A stretch of DNA of 64,000 nucleotides from Deltaproteobacteria bacterium (GTDB lineage Bacteria; Desulfobacterota; Desulfobacteria; Desulfobacterales; Desulfatibacillaceae), in NCBI GenBank assembly GCA_016235345.1, contig JACRLG010000010.1, forward strand, positions 45,084 through 109,083, given 5' to 3'. Positions 18,165 through 27,300 of the stretch are shown here, in pieces. Each line of letters begins with the position of its first letter. The stretch's first letter is position 1. The position numbers were made by a program, and so were the translations under genes. The notes beneath the pieces were generated by a model. That model was not told the DNA's origin and ran no database searches. It saw only the letters and a program-made list of their open reading frames with translations.

Positions 18165-19382
18165 ATGCCCGTCTTCCGTCACGCCTGGCGCAACCTCTGG
18201 CGCAACAGCCGCCGAACCATGATAACACTTGCGGCGGTCATGTTCACCACGGCCATCCTCATCGCCAGCTACAGCCTCATGCAGGGGATGATAGTCCACG
18301 CGGTGCAGAACGCCACCAACCTCGTCATGGGCGAGGTACAGGTTCACGCGCCGGACTACAGGTTCAGGCGCGAGCTGCACCAGCTCATAGACAGGCCCGA
18401 AACCATCATGGACAGGATAAAGGCCAGGGGGGTCCACGCGGCGGCCCGCACCTACGGCTACGGCCTTGCCGCCTGCGGCTCCAAAAGCTCAGGGGCCATG
18501 TTCTGGGGCGTGAACCCAAAGGATGAAATTTCCGCCTTCGATCTTTGCAGGTTTCTGGAAACCGGGAAATACCTCGATCAAACGCCGATGCGTGGGGTGG
18601 TGCTGGGGAAAAAGCTGGCCAAGAGCCTGAAAGCAAGGGTGGGAAGCGAAATAGTGGTGGTGGTGCAGGCCGCCGACGGATCAATGGGCAACGACCTCTA
18701 CACCGTGACGGGAATTCTGAAATCCGCAGGGGATTCCATAGACCGGGACGCGGCCATAATTCACCGCTCAGATTTCGCAGAACTCTTCGTTTTGCCCGAA
18801 GGCGCGCACGAGATAGCCGTCAACTCGCGCGGCGGCAAGACCCTGGAGGAAACTGTGCAACTGGCCATCACGGCCGCTCCGGGCATGGAGACCGCCTCCT
18901 GGCGGGTTCTGGTTCCGGCCCTTTCGGACATAACCGCCATTTTCGACGCCGCAATGGTGATCTTCGGGCTGGTGTTCATCCTGGCGGGCGGCCTTGGGGT
19001 GATGAACACCATGCTCATGGCCACCTTCGAGCGCACCCGCGAATTCGGCATCCTAAAGGCCCTTGGGGCAACCCGGCTCCGCATAGTGGGCGACGTTGCC
19101 GCCGAGGCCCTGGTTCTGGCCTCCATCGCGGCCTCGGTGGGCATGGTCATCGGCCTGACACTGTCTTGGTATCTTACCGTTAAGGGCATCGACACATCTG
19201 CCTTTTCCGACGGCTACTCCCTTTCGGGCATCGCCGTGGACACCCACTGGCGGGCCAAGATCACCCTCAAGACCACCCTCTTCCCGGTGGTCTCCATGTC
19301 CCTCATATCGGTCCTGGCCTCCCTCTACCCGGCCTGGCTCGCCGCCCGCCTGGACCCGGTAAAGGCCATAAACGCGGTGTGA
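18165..19382 (+). CDS. ABC transporter permease, FtsX/LolC/MacB type
   Basis: 405 residues with the MacB_PCD/FtsX layout: one N-terminal span (MITLAAVMFTTAILIASYSL), a periplasmic domain of about 220 residues, then three C-terminal spans (IFGLVFILAGGLGVMNTMLM, the VLASIAASVGMVIGLTLSWY region, and VVSMSLISVLASLYPAWLAA) with the conserved EREFGILKALGA-type loop (ERTREFGILKALGATR). AAGGA precedes the ATG at 18165. No ATP-binding subunit and no second permease adjoin it, so its ATPase must be encoded elsewhere. Pairing with the LolA-like gene suggests envelope lipid or lipoprotein traffic. Confidence 0.9.
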   Translation: MPVFRHAWRNLWRNSRRTMITLAAVMFTTAILIASYSLMQGMIVHAVQNATNLVMGEVQVHAPDYRFRRELHQLIDRPETIMDRIKARGVHAAARTYGYGLAACGSKSSGAMFWGVNPKDEISAFDLCRFLETGKYLDQTPMRGVVLGKKLAKSLKARVGSEIVVVVQAADGSMGNDLYTVTGILKSAGDSIDRDAAIIHRSDFAELFVLPEGAHEIAVNSRGGKTLEETVQLAITAAPGMETASWRVLVPALSDITAIFDAAMVIFGLVFILAGGLGVMNTMLMATFERTREFGILKALGATRLRIVGDVAAEALVLASIAASVGMVIGLTLSWYLTVKGIDTSAFSDGYSLSGIAVDTHWRAKITLKTTLFPVVSMSLISVLASLYPAWLAARLDPVKAINAV

Positions 19383-19416
19383 CAAAAGTTTTACATCCGC
19401 CCTGTTCCGATAAATT

Positions 19417-20730
19417 TCACGCTGGAAGCTCGGCCAGGAGGGTGTCCAGGAAGTTTTCCACCAGGGGGCGGCCTATGAAGCCCTCGCAGAAGCCGGAAGT
19501 GAGGGTGAGGCCTCCCTTGAATCCCGAAAGGCAGACCGACACCACAGGGGGATAGGCCACCGTGGTGGTTATGTAGGCGTTGGTTGCGGCGGCGTCGGCG
19601 AAGTCCGCCCGGAAATCCCCGAAAGCCCCGGTGTTGGTGAAAAGGGGCGCGACCCTCCCAGTGGTCTTGGCCTGCTTTTTCTGGAGGCCCCCCAAAAAGT
19701 CGTGAAATCCCAATGACGCGCTAAGGGGAAGGGCCTTGAAGGCCAGGGTCGTGATGGGAAAATTCCCCAGGGCGAGATAATCCGCCTTCAAATCGTTTAT
19801 GCGGTCACGCGCGGCAAAAAGGGTGCCGTCAAAGGACGCGCCGATTTCGCGGCCCAGGTCGAGGTAGAAAAACCCGGAAAGATTGCAGATGGCCTGGGCC
19901 TGCTCGTGTGGGAGATATCGCCTCAAATCCGCAGTGATCACGAGCCTTGGCCAGCCTCCGGGATTGAGCGTTTTGAAAAAGGCCCGCAGATGCGCGGCCA
20001 CCATCACGTCATTCACAGTGGCCCCGTGGGTCTTGCCGTAGTCCCTCACCCTTTTGAAGCGCTCCGCAGCGATTCTCCTGACTATGAGGGTCGGAAGGCT
20101 CTGACCGCCGGTTTCGATGTGATTGGCCAGAAACCTGGCGGGCCGCATGAATTCAGCCGCGTCCCGAAACCCCCGCCTTACTATTTTTAAAGCGTCGCCT
20201 TGCCCGAACTTCGAAAAAATCTGTGAAAGGCTGCGGCTCGCACGGTTCACATCCGGGACGTAGCGCGGGTTGTCTTTAAGTTTCCGGTAGGTGGAGGACA
20301 GAAGCGCCACGTAGTCCTTCAGGCCCCCGCCGTCTCCGGCCACGTGGTTTATGCGCACCACCAGGGTATCCGTGACCGAGCGCAGAACCGCGAGCCTTAC
20401 CTGCGGGCCGGAAAAAAGGTCGGTGGCCGGGCAGTCCACCATGAAGCGCCCGAAATCGGCGTCGTATTCTGAGGTTTCAAAAAGAGCGGCTATTTCCCCG
20501 TCGGCGGGTGCACCAATCCTCTCCCACTCCGCTCCGAAACTCCTGGGAACGAATCGCGAGCCCAGAACCGGCTCGGCGGCAAGGCACAGCCGGGCGGCCT
20601 TTAAGAGGCGCTCGAAGTCCAGGCGGCCATCGAAGTCAATCACGCAGCGTATGTCCGAATCGTGCGAACCGCGCATCCAGTAAAGTATAAGGTCTTCCAG
20701 GACGGCCCTTTTCCGGTCTGGGGATGTCAT
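19417..20730 (-). CDS. Condensation-domain-like acyltransferase
   Basis: 437 residues resembling the CoA-dependent acyltransferase superfamily (NRPS condensation, wax-ester synthase, alcohol acyltransferase). The key active-site-like motif is NHVAGDGGG (HxxxDG), followed by a C-terminal half with a second-domain motif (FTNTGAFGDFRADF). Substrates are not evident. It lies just downstream of an SDR on the same strand, which could form a lipid-modifying pair. Confidence 0.75.
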   Translation of the reverse strand: MTSPDRKRAVLEDLILYWMRGSHDSDIRCVIDFDGRLDFERLLKAARLCLAAEPVLGSRFVPRSFGAEWERIGAPADGEIAALFETSEYDADFGRFMVDCPATDLFSGPQVRLAVLRSVTDTLVVRINHVAGDGGGLKDYVALLSSTYRKLKDNPRYVPDVNRASRSLSQIFSKFGQGDALKIVRRGFRDAAEFMRPARFLANHIETGGQSLPTLIVRRIAAERFKRVRDYGKTHGATVNDVMVAAHLRAFFKTLNPGGWPRLVITADLRRYLPHEQAQAICNLSGFFYLDLGREIGASFDGTLFAARDRINDLKADYLALGNFPITTLAFKALPLSASLGFHDFLGGLQKKQAKTTGRVAPLFTNTGAFGDFRADFADAAATNAYITTTVAYPPVVSVCLSGFKGGLTLTSGFCEGFIGRPLVENFLDTLLAELPA

Positions 20731-20829
20731 TTTTCGGTACCATGCTCCTTTTGATGAATTCTCAAAACGCCTTCAAATGCCGGATAACCGCCGGAATCGC
20801 GGGTTTTTTCCGGCCCGGCGCAGGCCCCT

Positions 20830-21657
20830 TTATGGGGCGTCCTTTTTCAGTTTTCTGAAATCCTTCATCATTTTCCATCCCATGAGGTCCAGGAGGCCCG
20901 GATGGACCCTGTAGAGCCACCACAGGAAGCGGGCGTTGAACGGAAAGGTGATTATGCTCCGGTTGGCCGCAACGCCGTCCAAAATGATGCGCGCAGCCTT
21001 TTCAACTCCCAGCATGGGAACAGGGATCATGGAGAGGATGTCGTCGATTTCGGCCTTCATGATGGGGGTTTTCTGCCAGATTTCGGTGTCCACGAGGCCG
21101 GGGCAGGCCACGCTAACCTTTACGCCCAGCCTGGCCCCCTCGGCCCTTATGGTGGTGGAAAGCCCCACCACCGCGTGTTTAGATGCAGCGTAGGGCGCCT
21201 TGACCGGAAAGGGCAGAAGTCCGGCAAGGGAGGAGACGTTCACGATGTGGCCGTGGCCCTGGGCCGCCATGAGCCTGTAGGCGGAAAGGGTGCCGTACAG
21301 CACGCCGAAAAAATTGACGGAAAAAACCTCCTTAAACTGTGAGGCGGTAAGGTCGAGGCTCTCTCCGGCAATGCTTATCCCGGCGTTGTTCACCATGTAA
21401 TCGAGCCGTCCGAAGCGGCGCGCCACGTCCGTTATCGCCTGATCCACGGCCTTTTCATCGCTCACGTCGAGAACGCTCGACATTGAGCTTCCCCCTGACC
21501 TGCGTATGAGAAGGGCGGTTTCCTCAACGTTTTCCGGGCTTCGTCCCGTGGCCACCACAAAGGCTCCGCGCGAGGCGAGATCGAGGCAAAGGGCCCGCCC
21601 TATGCCTGCTCCCGCGCCGGTGACCATGACAATCTTTTTGGTGAAGGGTCTCTTCAT
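20830..21657 (-). CDS. Short-chain dehydrogenase/reductase
   Basis: A classical SDR: cofactor loop TGAGAGIG, NNAGIS, catalytic Ser in NVSSLAG and the YAASK tetrad, in 275 residues. The hydrophobic C-terminal region after the Rossmann fold is typical of membrane-associated lipid SDRs. The arginine-containing TGRSPEN after beta-2 suggests NADP(H). It is 100 bp upstream of the condensation-like acyltransferase on the same strand. Confidence 0.93.
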   Translation of the reverse strand: MKRPFTKKIVMVTGAGAGIGRALCLDLASRGAFVVATGRSPENVEETALLIRRSGGSSMSSVLDVSDEKAVDQAITDVARRFGRLDYMVNNAGISIAGESLDLTASQFKEVFSVNFFGVLYGTLSAYRLMAAQGHGHIVNVSSLAGLLPFPVKAPYAASKHAVVGLSTTIRAEGARLGVKVSVACPGLVDTEIWQKTPIMKAEIDDILSMIPVPMLGVEKAARIILDGVAANRSIITFPFNARFLWWLYRVHPGLLDLMGWKMMKDFRKLKKDAP

Positions 21658-22097
21658 TCCTGCATGGTCCTTTTTAAGATCGATAGGCTGCGTACCCTGG
21701 TTCCTTCACGGATGTCCGCTTCTTTGAAAACGGGCATAATGTGCGTGTGAAGTATTGCACATTTTTTTTCATTGGGGTATGGTATGCTGAGTTTCAGCGG
21801 CGAACCTGAAAAAAGTTCCTTGTTGGCCCGATTGAAGCACCGTATGTTGTGGTTGATGGTTCTTGCAACATCATCATCCATTGGTTTTGAAAAACTTGCC
21901 AGGCTCTGTGCCAACTCATCGAAGAAGGTTCCGGGGGGACCCTTCCTCTCCTTGCATCAAAAAAAAGCGCCTACAGGCTGTTGCTGCAAAAAGCCCCGGC
22001 TTGGCGGACACCGGCATGATCGTGAGCCTTTGTCCGGGACCGTGCGATCCGTCTTTATGCAGTCTTTCAGGGCTTTTTTTCGACCTCATCCATTTTA
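21658..22097. other. Intergenic region between SDR and EAL genes
   Basis: This 440-bp region is more AT-rich than its surroundings. An 86-codon open frame (21654-21914, minus) overlaps the SDR start by ATGA but has no recognisable protein features and is not called. No clear promoter, terminator or repeat could be defined. Confidence 0.4.
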
Positions 22098-23465
22098 ATG
22101 GTGACTGCCATGACTTATGACAAACCGGGCAAAGATCATGTCTCCGTTTCCATCCACGAGGGCTTTTACTACGACAAGGTACTAAAGCTCCCCACCGTCA
22201 TCAAGGAATACGAGGCGGTTGAGAAAATCCTGGACGACCTCCAGTACATGGCCTGCATCACGGTTCAGATAGAGCAGTTGTCCAGGATAGAATATCTTTA
22301 CGGCTCCAACTCCTACAACCATCTTCTTTTGCGAATCGCCCAAATTCTTTCAAACATCAAGGAAAAAGAGTTCCGGGGCCGTGACATTTTCGTGGTGGAC
22401 CTTTACGACACCGACACCTTCGTGATTTTCCTGTCCCCCCCGCGCGAGAACAAGACCCAGTTGGTGCTTCACCTGGAATCCATTTCGGAACGCATAAGGG
22501 TCGGGCTGGAGAGCGAAATTTTCCACCTTCTTTATCCATACCTCAAGGAATACGTGAGGCCCAACATAGGCTACGCCCTGGAAATCAAAAACCCCATGGT
22601 TTCCAACATGAGGCTCATCCGCCAGCTTGTGCGCAATTCCAAGAAGATGGGCGAGTTCATGGCCTCCAAGCGCAGCTACATGAGCAGGTACGGGCTCCAG
22701 CGCCTCATAATCGAGCGCGACGTGCGCACAGTGTTCCAGCCCATTGTGGACCTTTCCAGCCTTGAAGTGATCGGCTACGAGGCCCTTTCGAGAGGGCCTG
22801 AAAACACCGAGTTCACCAGCCCCACCCTGCTTTTCCTCCTGGCCTCGGAATGCGGCCTTTCCTTCGAGCTGGACCGGGTATGCCGCAGAAAGGCCCTTGA
22901 GTGCGTGAAGTGCCTCAAAACGCCCCTCAAAATCTTCATCAACACGCTTTCCATGACCATCCACGACCCTGAGTTTCGGGGCCTTTATCTTCAGGAACTC
23001 CTGGCGGACCTTGAAATCAAGCCCGAAAACGTGGTGTTCGAGATCAGCGAAAAGCTCGCCATAGACAACTACGAGCTTTTCCGCGACGCCATGCAGCACT
23101 ATACCGACGTGGGCATAGTCCACGCCGGGGACGACATGGGCACGGGCTATTCCGATCTTGAAAGGGTCATGGAACTCAATCCGGGATTCTTGAAGGTGGA
23201 CATTTCCTTCGTGCGCGGTGTTGACAAAAGCTACATGAAGCAGCAGATAGTGAAGGCCATGGTGAGCCTGAGCCAGAGCATAGGCAGCCAGATCATCGTG
23301 GAGGGAATCGAAACCGTGGGCGAATACGAGATGCTGAAAAGCCTCAACGTGCCATTCGGGCAGGGCTTCCTGTTCGCCAGGCCGTCGCCCGACCTGGTTC
23401 CTGCCATCCGCACCGATTTCGTAAGGTCCAGAACCTCCAAACCAGGGGCGGCTATGGCCTGCTGA
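22098..23465 (+). CDS. EAL-domain protein with degenerate N-terminal GGDEF-like domain
   Basis: The C-terminal half (about 215-445) is an EAL cyclic-di-GMP phosphodiesterase domain with the main catalytic residues: GYEALSRG (EAL), INTLS (Asn), EISEK (Glu), DDMGTGYSDL (DDFGTGYSSL-type), LKVDISFV and IVEGIET. The N-terminal 190 residues resemble a GGDEF fold but lack GGDEF, so they may be sensory. It has no membrane segment. An ATG at 22110 is an alternative start; neither has a strong ribosome-binding site. Confidence 0.92.
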   Translation: MVTAMTYDKPGKDHVSVSIHEGFYYDKVLKLPTVIKEYEAVEKILDDLQYMACITVQIEQLSRIEYLYGSNSYNHLLLRIAQILSNIKEKEFRGRDIFVVDLYDTDTFVIFLSPPRENKTQLVLHLESISERIRVGLESEIFHLLYPYLKEYVRPNIGYALEIKNPMVSNMRLIRQLVRNSKKMGEFMASKRSYMSRYGLQRLIIERDVRTVFQPIVDLSSLEVIGYEALSRGPENTEFTSPTLLFLLASECGLSFELDRVCRRKALECVKCLKTPLKIFINTLSMTIHDPEFRGLYLQELLADLEIKPENVVFEISEKLAIDNYELFRDAMQHYTDVGIVHAGDDMGTGYSDLERVMELNPGFLKVDISFVRGVDKSYMKQQIVKAMVSLSQSIGSQIIVEGIETVGEYEMLKSLNVPFGQGFLFARPSPDLVPAIRTDFVRSRTSKPGAAMAC

Positions 23466-23506
23466 TTCGATTTATGATCACCTAAAACGCAACCAAGGAG
23501 AAACGT

Positions 23507-24031
23507 ATGTTCGCCGGTGTAAGGACCATCCTGTTCGCCACCAATCTTTCCACGGAAGCCCGCCGGGTTTTTGAATACACCGTCTCCCTTGCCGACGGCC
23601 TTGGCGCACAGATCGTGCTGCTTCACGTGCTGGAAGGAACAAGCAGCGTCGTGGAGTCGCGGCTTCGGAACATCGTCACCGAAGACACCGTGGCGGCCAT
23701 CAAGGAGAAGAACCGGGAGGCGGCCAAGGACGCCCTTATCGGCAAATCCCGCGACGGACGGATGATCCACGACGCCCTTCACGCAATGTGCGACGACGAG
23801 AAAGCGGCCCGCAAGGAATGCAGGTTCGGAATAGCCGAGATCGTGATTGCCGAAGGCAACGTGGGGGACGTGATAGTTGACGCAGCCGGGAAGAACAATT
23901 GCGACCTGATCGTAATGGGCCACTATGAGCGCGGTTTTTTCGAGCTTGGCCGGCTCACCTCGGCGGTGAATCACGTGCTCAAAAAATCCGGCATCCCCGT
24001 TCTTCTGGTGCCAGTAAAGGAAAAAGAATAA
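23507..24031 (+). CDS. Universal stress protein (UspA family)
   Basis: A single Usp domain of 174 residues: an N-terminal strand TILFATNLSTEARRVFEYTV and a C-terminal nucleotide-binding-like segment IVMGHYERGFFELGRLTSAV, where the usual G-x9-GS is altered. AAGGAG precedes the ATG. A long insertion in the middle (IKEKNREAAKDALIG) is uncommon. It lies 40 bp after the EAL gene and may be co-transcribed with it. Confidence 0.9.
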   Translation: MFAGVRTILFATNLSTEARRVFEYTVSLADGLGAQIVLLHVLEGTSSVVESRLRNIVTEDTVAAIKEKNREAAKDALIGKSRDGRMIHDALHAMCDDEKAARKECRFGIAEIVIAEGNVGDVIVDAAGKNNCDLIVMGHYERGFFELGRLTSAVNHVLKKSGIPVLLVPVKEKE

Positions 24032-24076
24032 AAGAAACGTTTTGGGGAGCGCCGGATCCGTTGCCCGGAGGATGAC

Positions 24077-24469
24077 ATGGCCTGGAAAAAGGTTTCCCAG
24101 GAACTGGCCGAGCTTCTGGAAGAGGCGGTGCGGCCTTACAGCGCCCTAAAAAAAACCATGTTCGGGTGCCCGGTTTTTTTCACCAACGGCTACATGTTCG
24201 CGGGCGCTCACCAAGACACCGTGATCCTGAGGCTTTCGGACGTCGATCTTGCCCGTCTTTTTCTTGAATGCGACAAGGCCCTTCCCTTCGAACCCATGGA
24301 GGGACGCCTGATGAAGGATTACGCGGCGCTTCCCGAAACCATCTACGGCGACCCGGCCCTTCTGGACCTTTGGATCAGCCGCGCCCACGCCCACGTGATG
24401 TCCCTGCCGCCCAAGGCCCCCAAGCCACCACGGGCCAAAAAAACGGTCAGGCCGAAAACTGCCAGATGA
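24077..24469 (+). CDS. TfoX/Sxy N-terminal domain protein
   Basis: A 130-residue protein with the TfoX_N pattern: KKTMFGCPVFFTNGYMFAG and a later FLECDKALPFEPMEGRLMKD. The C-terminal tail is Lys/Pro-rich. It lacks the TfoX C-terminal domain. Stand-alone TfoX_N proteins have no firm function; a competence role cannot be inferred. CGGAGGATGAC precedes the ATG. Confidence 0.85.
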   Translation: MAWKKVSQELAELLEEAVRPYSALKKTMFGCPVFFTNGYMFAGAHQDTVILRLSDVDLARLFLECDKALPFEPMEGRLMKDYAALPETIYGDPALLDLWISRAHAHVMSLPPKAPKPPRAKKTVRPKTAR

Positions 24470-24478
24470 AAAACCGGC

Positions 24479-25459
24479 TCAGGATTCCCTCACCGAAAAA
24501 CCCAACCGGGCGATGAGCGAAAGGTCATCCTCCACGGCCCGCCCGGCCTGGGTGAGGTAGTTTCCGGTCATTATTCCGCTTGCTCCCGCAAAAAAAACCA
24601 GGGGGGCCAGTTCCTTCATGTTGGCCTCCCTGCCGCCGCACACCAGAATATCCTTTTGAGGCAGAACATAGCGCAAAAGAGCGATTATCTTGATGCACCG
24701 CAGAGGCGTAATACGCCCCGCCCCTTCCATTCTGGTTCCCTTTATGGGGATCAAAAAATTAACCGGCACCGCGTCAACGTCAAGCTCCCTCAAGGTAAGA
24801 GCCATTTCAAGAACCTGGGCGTCCGATTCGCCAAGCCCGAAAATCCCTCCCGAACAGGTGGAAAGCCCCGCCGCCCTGGCGGCCCTGAGGGTTTCCAACC
24901 TCTCCTCGAAGCTGTGGGTGGTGCAGATGTTGTTAAAATGGCTTTTCGCGGTTTCCAGGTTGTGATGATACCGGCTCATGCCCGCAGCCTTAAGAAGGGC
25001 AAAGTCCTCTGCGTCAAGGATTCCAAGGGAAGCGCACAGCCCAAGCCCGCCTGCCTCCGTTTCCGAAAAAGCCCCGGCCACCCTTGCCACCTCGGCCCTG
25101 GGAAGCCTCCTGCCGCTGGTCACCACCGAATACCGGTTGATGCCGGAACCGCCCGCATAGGCGGCCCCCTGCCTTATCGTATCTTTGTCCATGAGGCCGT
25201 AGCGGGAAATGTCGGCGGAAGCCATCGCCGACTGGGAGCAGAAGGCGCAGTCCTCGGAGCAGTTTCCGCTCTTGGCGTTGACTATGGTGCAAAGATGCAC
25301 GCTTTTACCGAAATGCCTCTCCCTTATGATGTCGGCCCCGGCGGCCAGGCGCAGGGCGTCGCCTTCCGGCGTTTCCGCCAGGGCCACAAGGGCGCTCAAG
25401 TCAGGCGTTTCCCCGGCGGCTATGCCGTGGGCAAGGTTGAAAATGTCCCTGGAGTTCAT
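24479..25459 (-). CDS. bioB: Biotin synthase
   Basis: A radical-SAM enzyme converting dethiobiotin to biotin. CSEDCAFCSQS holds the CxxxCxxC cluster ligands, and the second cluster region includes RYHHNLETAKSHF and CSGGIFGLGES. The 326 residues match the family. It is the last gene of bioA-bioF-bioD-bioB. It converges with the TfoX-like gene, with only 9 bp between the stops. Confidence 0.97.
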   Translation of the reverse strand: MNSRDIFNLAHGIAAGETPDLSALVALAETPEGDALRLAAGADIIRERHFGKSVHLCTIVNAKSGNCSEDCAFCSQSAMASADISRYGLMDKDTIRQGAAYAGGSGINRYSVVTSGRRLPRAEVARVAGAFSETEAGGLGLCASLGILDAEDFALLKAAGMSRYHHNLETAKSHFNNICTTHSFEERLETLRAARAAGLSTCSGGIFGLGESDAQVLEMALTLRELDVDAVPVNFLIPIKGTRMEGAGRITPLRCIKIIALLRYVLPQKDILVCGGREANMKELAPLVFFAGASGIMTGNYLTQAGRAVEDDLSLIARLGFSVRES

Positions 25460-25492
25460 TTGATTATCCTTGAAATGAAAAACGGCGGGGTT

Positions 25493-26125
25493 TCAGGAGG
25501 CGTCAAAGCCATCAAGATAAAGCCTTTGAAGTGTTGAAAAACCGACTTCCGTAACTTTCGGTATCCGGGCCAGCACTTTTACCCGTCCGTAGTATTCGAC
25601 GGCCTTTTTGTTTTCGGGGTTTTCAGGCCCGTTCATGACCACGCCAAGAATTTCGATTTCCCGTCTTCCGAGTTCCGAAAGGGTCAGAAGCGTATGATTT
25701 ATGGTTCCAAGCCCGCTCCGCGAAACGACGATCACAGGAAGGCCGAGCCTTTTCACGAGATCGGCCACAAGGTCGCGGTCGTTCAAGGGAACCATGATGC
25801 CGCCCGCGCCCTCCACGATAAGATGCCCGTTTTCGGGAACCGGGGGAAGGGCGAAGTCGTCCAGGCTGATGGAGACGCCCTCCATGGAGGCCGCCAGATG
25901 TGGCGAGACCGGGGCCTTTAAGCGGTAAGTCTCCGGGAAAAAGCGGTCCGCCGGAAGGCCTGTGGCGGCCCTTATCCATGATGTGTCGCAGCCATCGACG
26001 GTACCGCTCTGAACCGGCTTCCAGTAGCGGGCGTTCGCGAGCCCTGTCATCAGCACCGCCGAAACGAAGGTCTTGCCCACGCCCGTATCTGTTCCGGTTA
26101 CGAAAAAAGCCCTCGGGAATTTCAT
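25493..26125 (-). CDS. bioD: Dethiobiotin synthetase
   Basis: ATP-dependent closure of the ureido ring. The P-loop GTDTGVGKT and the EGAGGIMVPL motif are clear. The ATG at 26125 overlaps the bioF stop by ATGA and gives MKFPRAFFVTGTDTG; a start 12 bases upstream is possible but less likely. It lies between bioF and bioB in the operon. Confidence 0.95.
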   Translation of the reverse strand: MKFPRAFFVTGTDTGVGKTFVSAVLMTGLANARYWKPVQSGTVDGCDTSWIRAATGLPADRFFPETYRLKAPVSPHLAASMEGVSISLDDFALPPVPENGHLIVEGAGGIMVPLNDRDLVADLVKRLGLPVIVVSRSGLGTINHTLLTLSELGRREIEILGVVMNGPENPENKKAVEYYGRVKVLARIPKVTEVGFSTLQRLYLDGFDAS

Positions 26126-27300
26126 GGCCGCTTCCATGAGGCGAAGACCGAAACGAGGTTTTTCACCATTTCGCGGCTGTGAAGGGCAGAAAGTGAAAGC
26201 CTGATCCGGCTTTTGCCCCTTTCCACGGTGGGCGGGCGGATGGCCACGGCCAGAACGCCGTTATCCGAAAGATGGGTGGAAAGGCTTAAGGTCTCGGCCT
26301 CGCCGCCGATTATCACCGGCACTATCTGGCTTTGGGAGGCCCCGGTGGAAAAGCCTATGGCGTTCAAGGATTCCCGCAAAAACAAAGAGTTGTCGGCAAG
26401 GTTTTTCCGTTCGGCGTCCATTTCCGGTACCAGGTCCAGGGCCGCGTCCACCGCGCCGACAACCGAAGGAGGAAGAGCCGTGGAGTAGATGAAGCCGCCG
26501 CAACGGTTTACCAGATAATGGTACATTCTCTCGGAGCAGGCCGCGTAGGCCCCGAAGGAGCCCAGGGCCTTGCCGAAGGTGCCCATGACGAGGTCAACGG
26601 GAAGCCCGTGGCACAGGCCCGCGCCTTTGGGGCCGAAAACCCCCGTTGCATGGGCCTCGTCAACCATTAGAAGGGAGTCGAACTCGCTGGCCAGCGCCGA
26701 CAGTGCCTTGATGTTAGCGATATCGCCGTCCATGCTGAAAACCGATTCCGTGACGATGAGAATTCCCGAATGGTCGGCTCCCCGGTTTTCCTCCAGAATT
26801 TTTCGCATGGCGGTAATGTCGTTGTGGGGAGCCTTCACCACCCTGCACCTGGATGAAAGCACACCCTGGATGATGCTTGCATGATTGAGCGAGTCCGAAA
26901 TTATGAGGGTGTTCTTGTTAGCCAGGGCCGGGATGAGGCTCACGTTGGCCTGGAACCCGGAGTTCAGAACAAGCGCCCTCTCCGTCCCCTTGAATGCCGC
27001 GAGTTTTTCCTCCACCCGGTGAAAGCAGTCGTAAGAGCCGCACACAAGGCGGCTTGCGGTGGCGCCCACGCCGTATTTATGAAGGTACTCGGCGGCCCGC
27101 TCCACCAGGAGCGGATGCCTGGAAAGGCCCAGGTAATCGTTGGATGAGAAATTCACCATTTCCCTTCCATCGGCATCCACCGTAACCCCGCCCGTTGGAA
27201 CAAGGGGCTTAAGCCTTCTGAACTGGCAGGCGGATTCGCGCCTTTTTAGCTCGTCGTCAATGAAGGAATACCTGTCGCGGGGCTCGATTCCGTCCCTCAT
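26122..27300 (-). CDS. bioF: 8-amino-7-oxononanoate synthase
   Basis: A PLP enzyme condensing pimeloyl-thioester with L-alanine. The 392 residues include SNDYLGLSRHP, DSLNHASIIQG, VDEAHATGVFG and the PLP lysine in GTFGKALGSFG. The ATG at 27300 overlaps the bioA stop (ATGA), fixing the start against a longer reading to 27417. Confidence 0.97.
   Translation of the reverse strand: MRDGIEPRDRYSFIDDELKRRESACQFRRLKPLVPTGGVTVDADGREMVNFSSNDYLGLSRHPLLVERAAEYLHKYGVGATASRLVCGSYDCFHRVEEKLAAFKGTERALVLNSGFQANVSLIPALANKNTLIISDSLNHASIIQGVLSSRCRVVKAPHNDITAMRKILEENRGADHSGILIVTESVFSMDGDIANIKALSALASEFDSLLMVDEAHATGVFGPKGAGLCHGLPVDLVMGTFGKALGSFGAYAACSERMYHYLVNRCGGFIYSTALPPSVVGAVDAALDLVPEMDAERKNLADNSLFLRESLNAIGFSTGASQSQIVPVIIGGEAETLSLSTHLSDNGVLAVAIRPPTVERGKSRIRLSLSALHSREMVKNLVSVFASWKRP

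Noticed and set aside
21654..21914. 86-codon open frame overlapping the SDR start by ATGA
   Set aside because: No recognisable protein features, located in an AT-rich intergenic region, no ribosome-binding site. The ATGA overlap alone is not enough.
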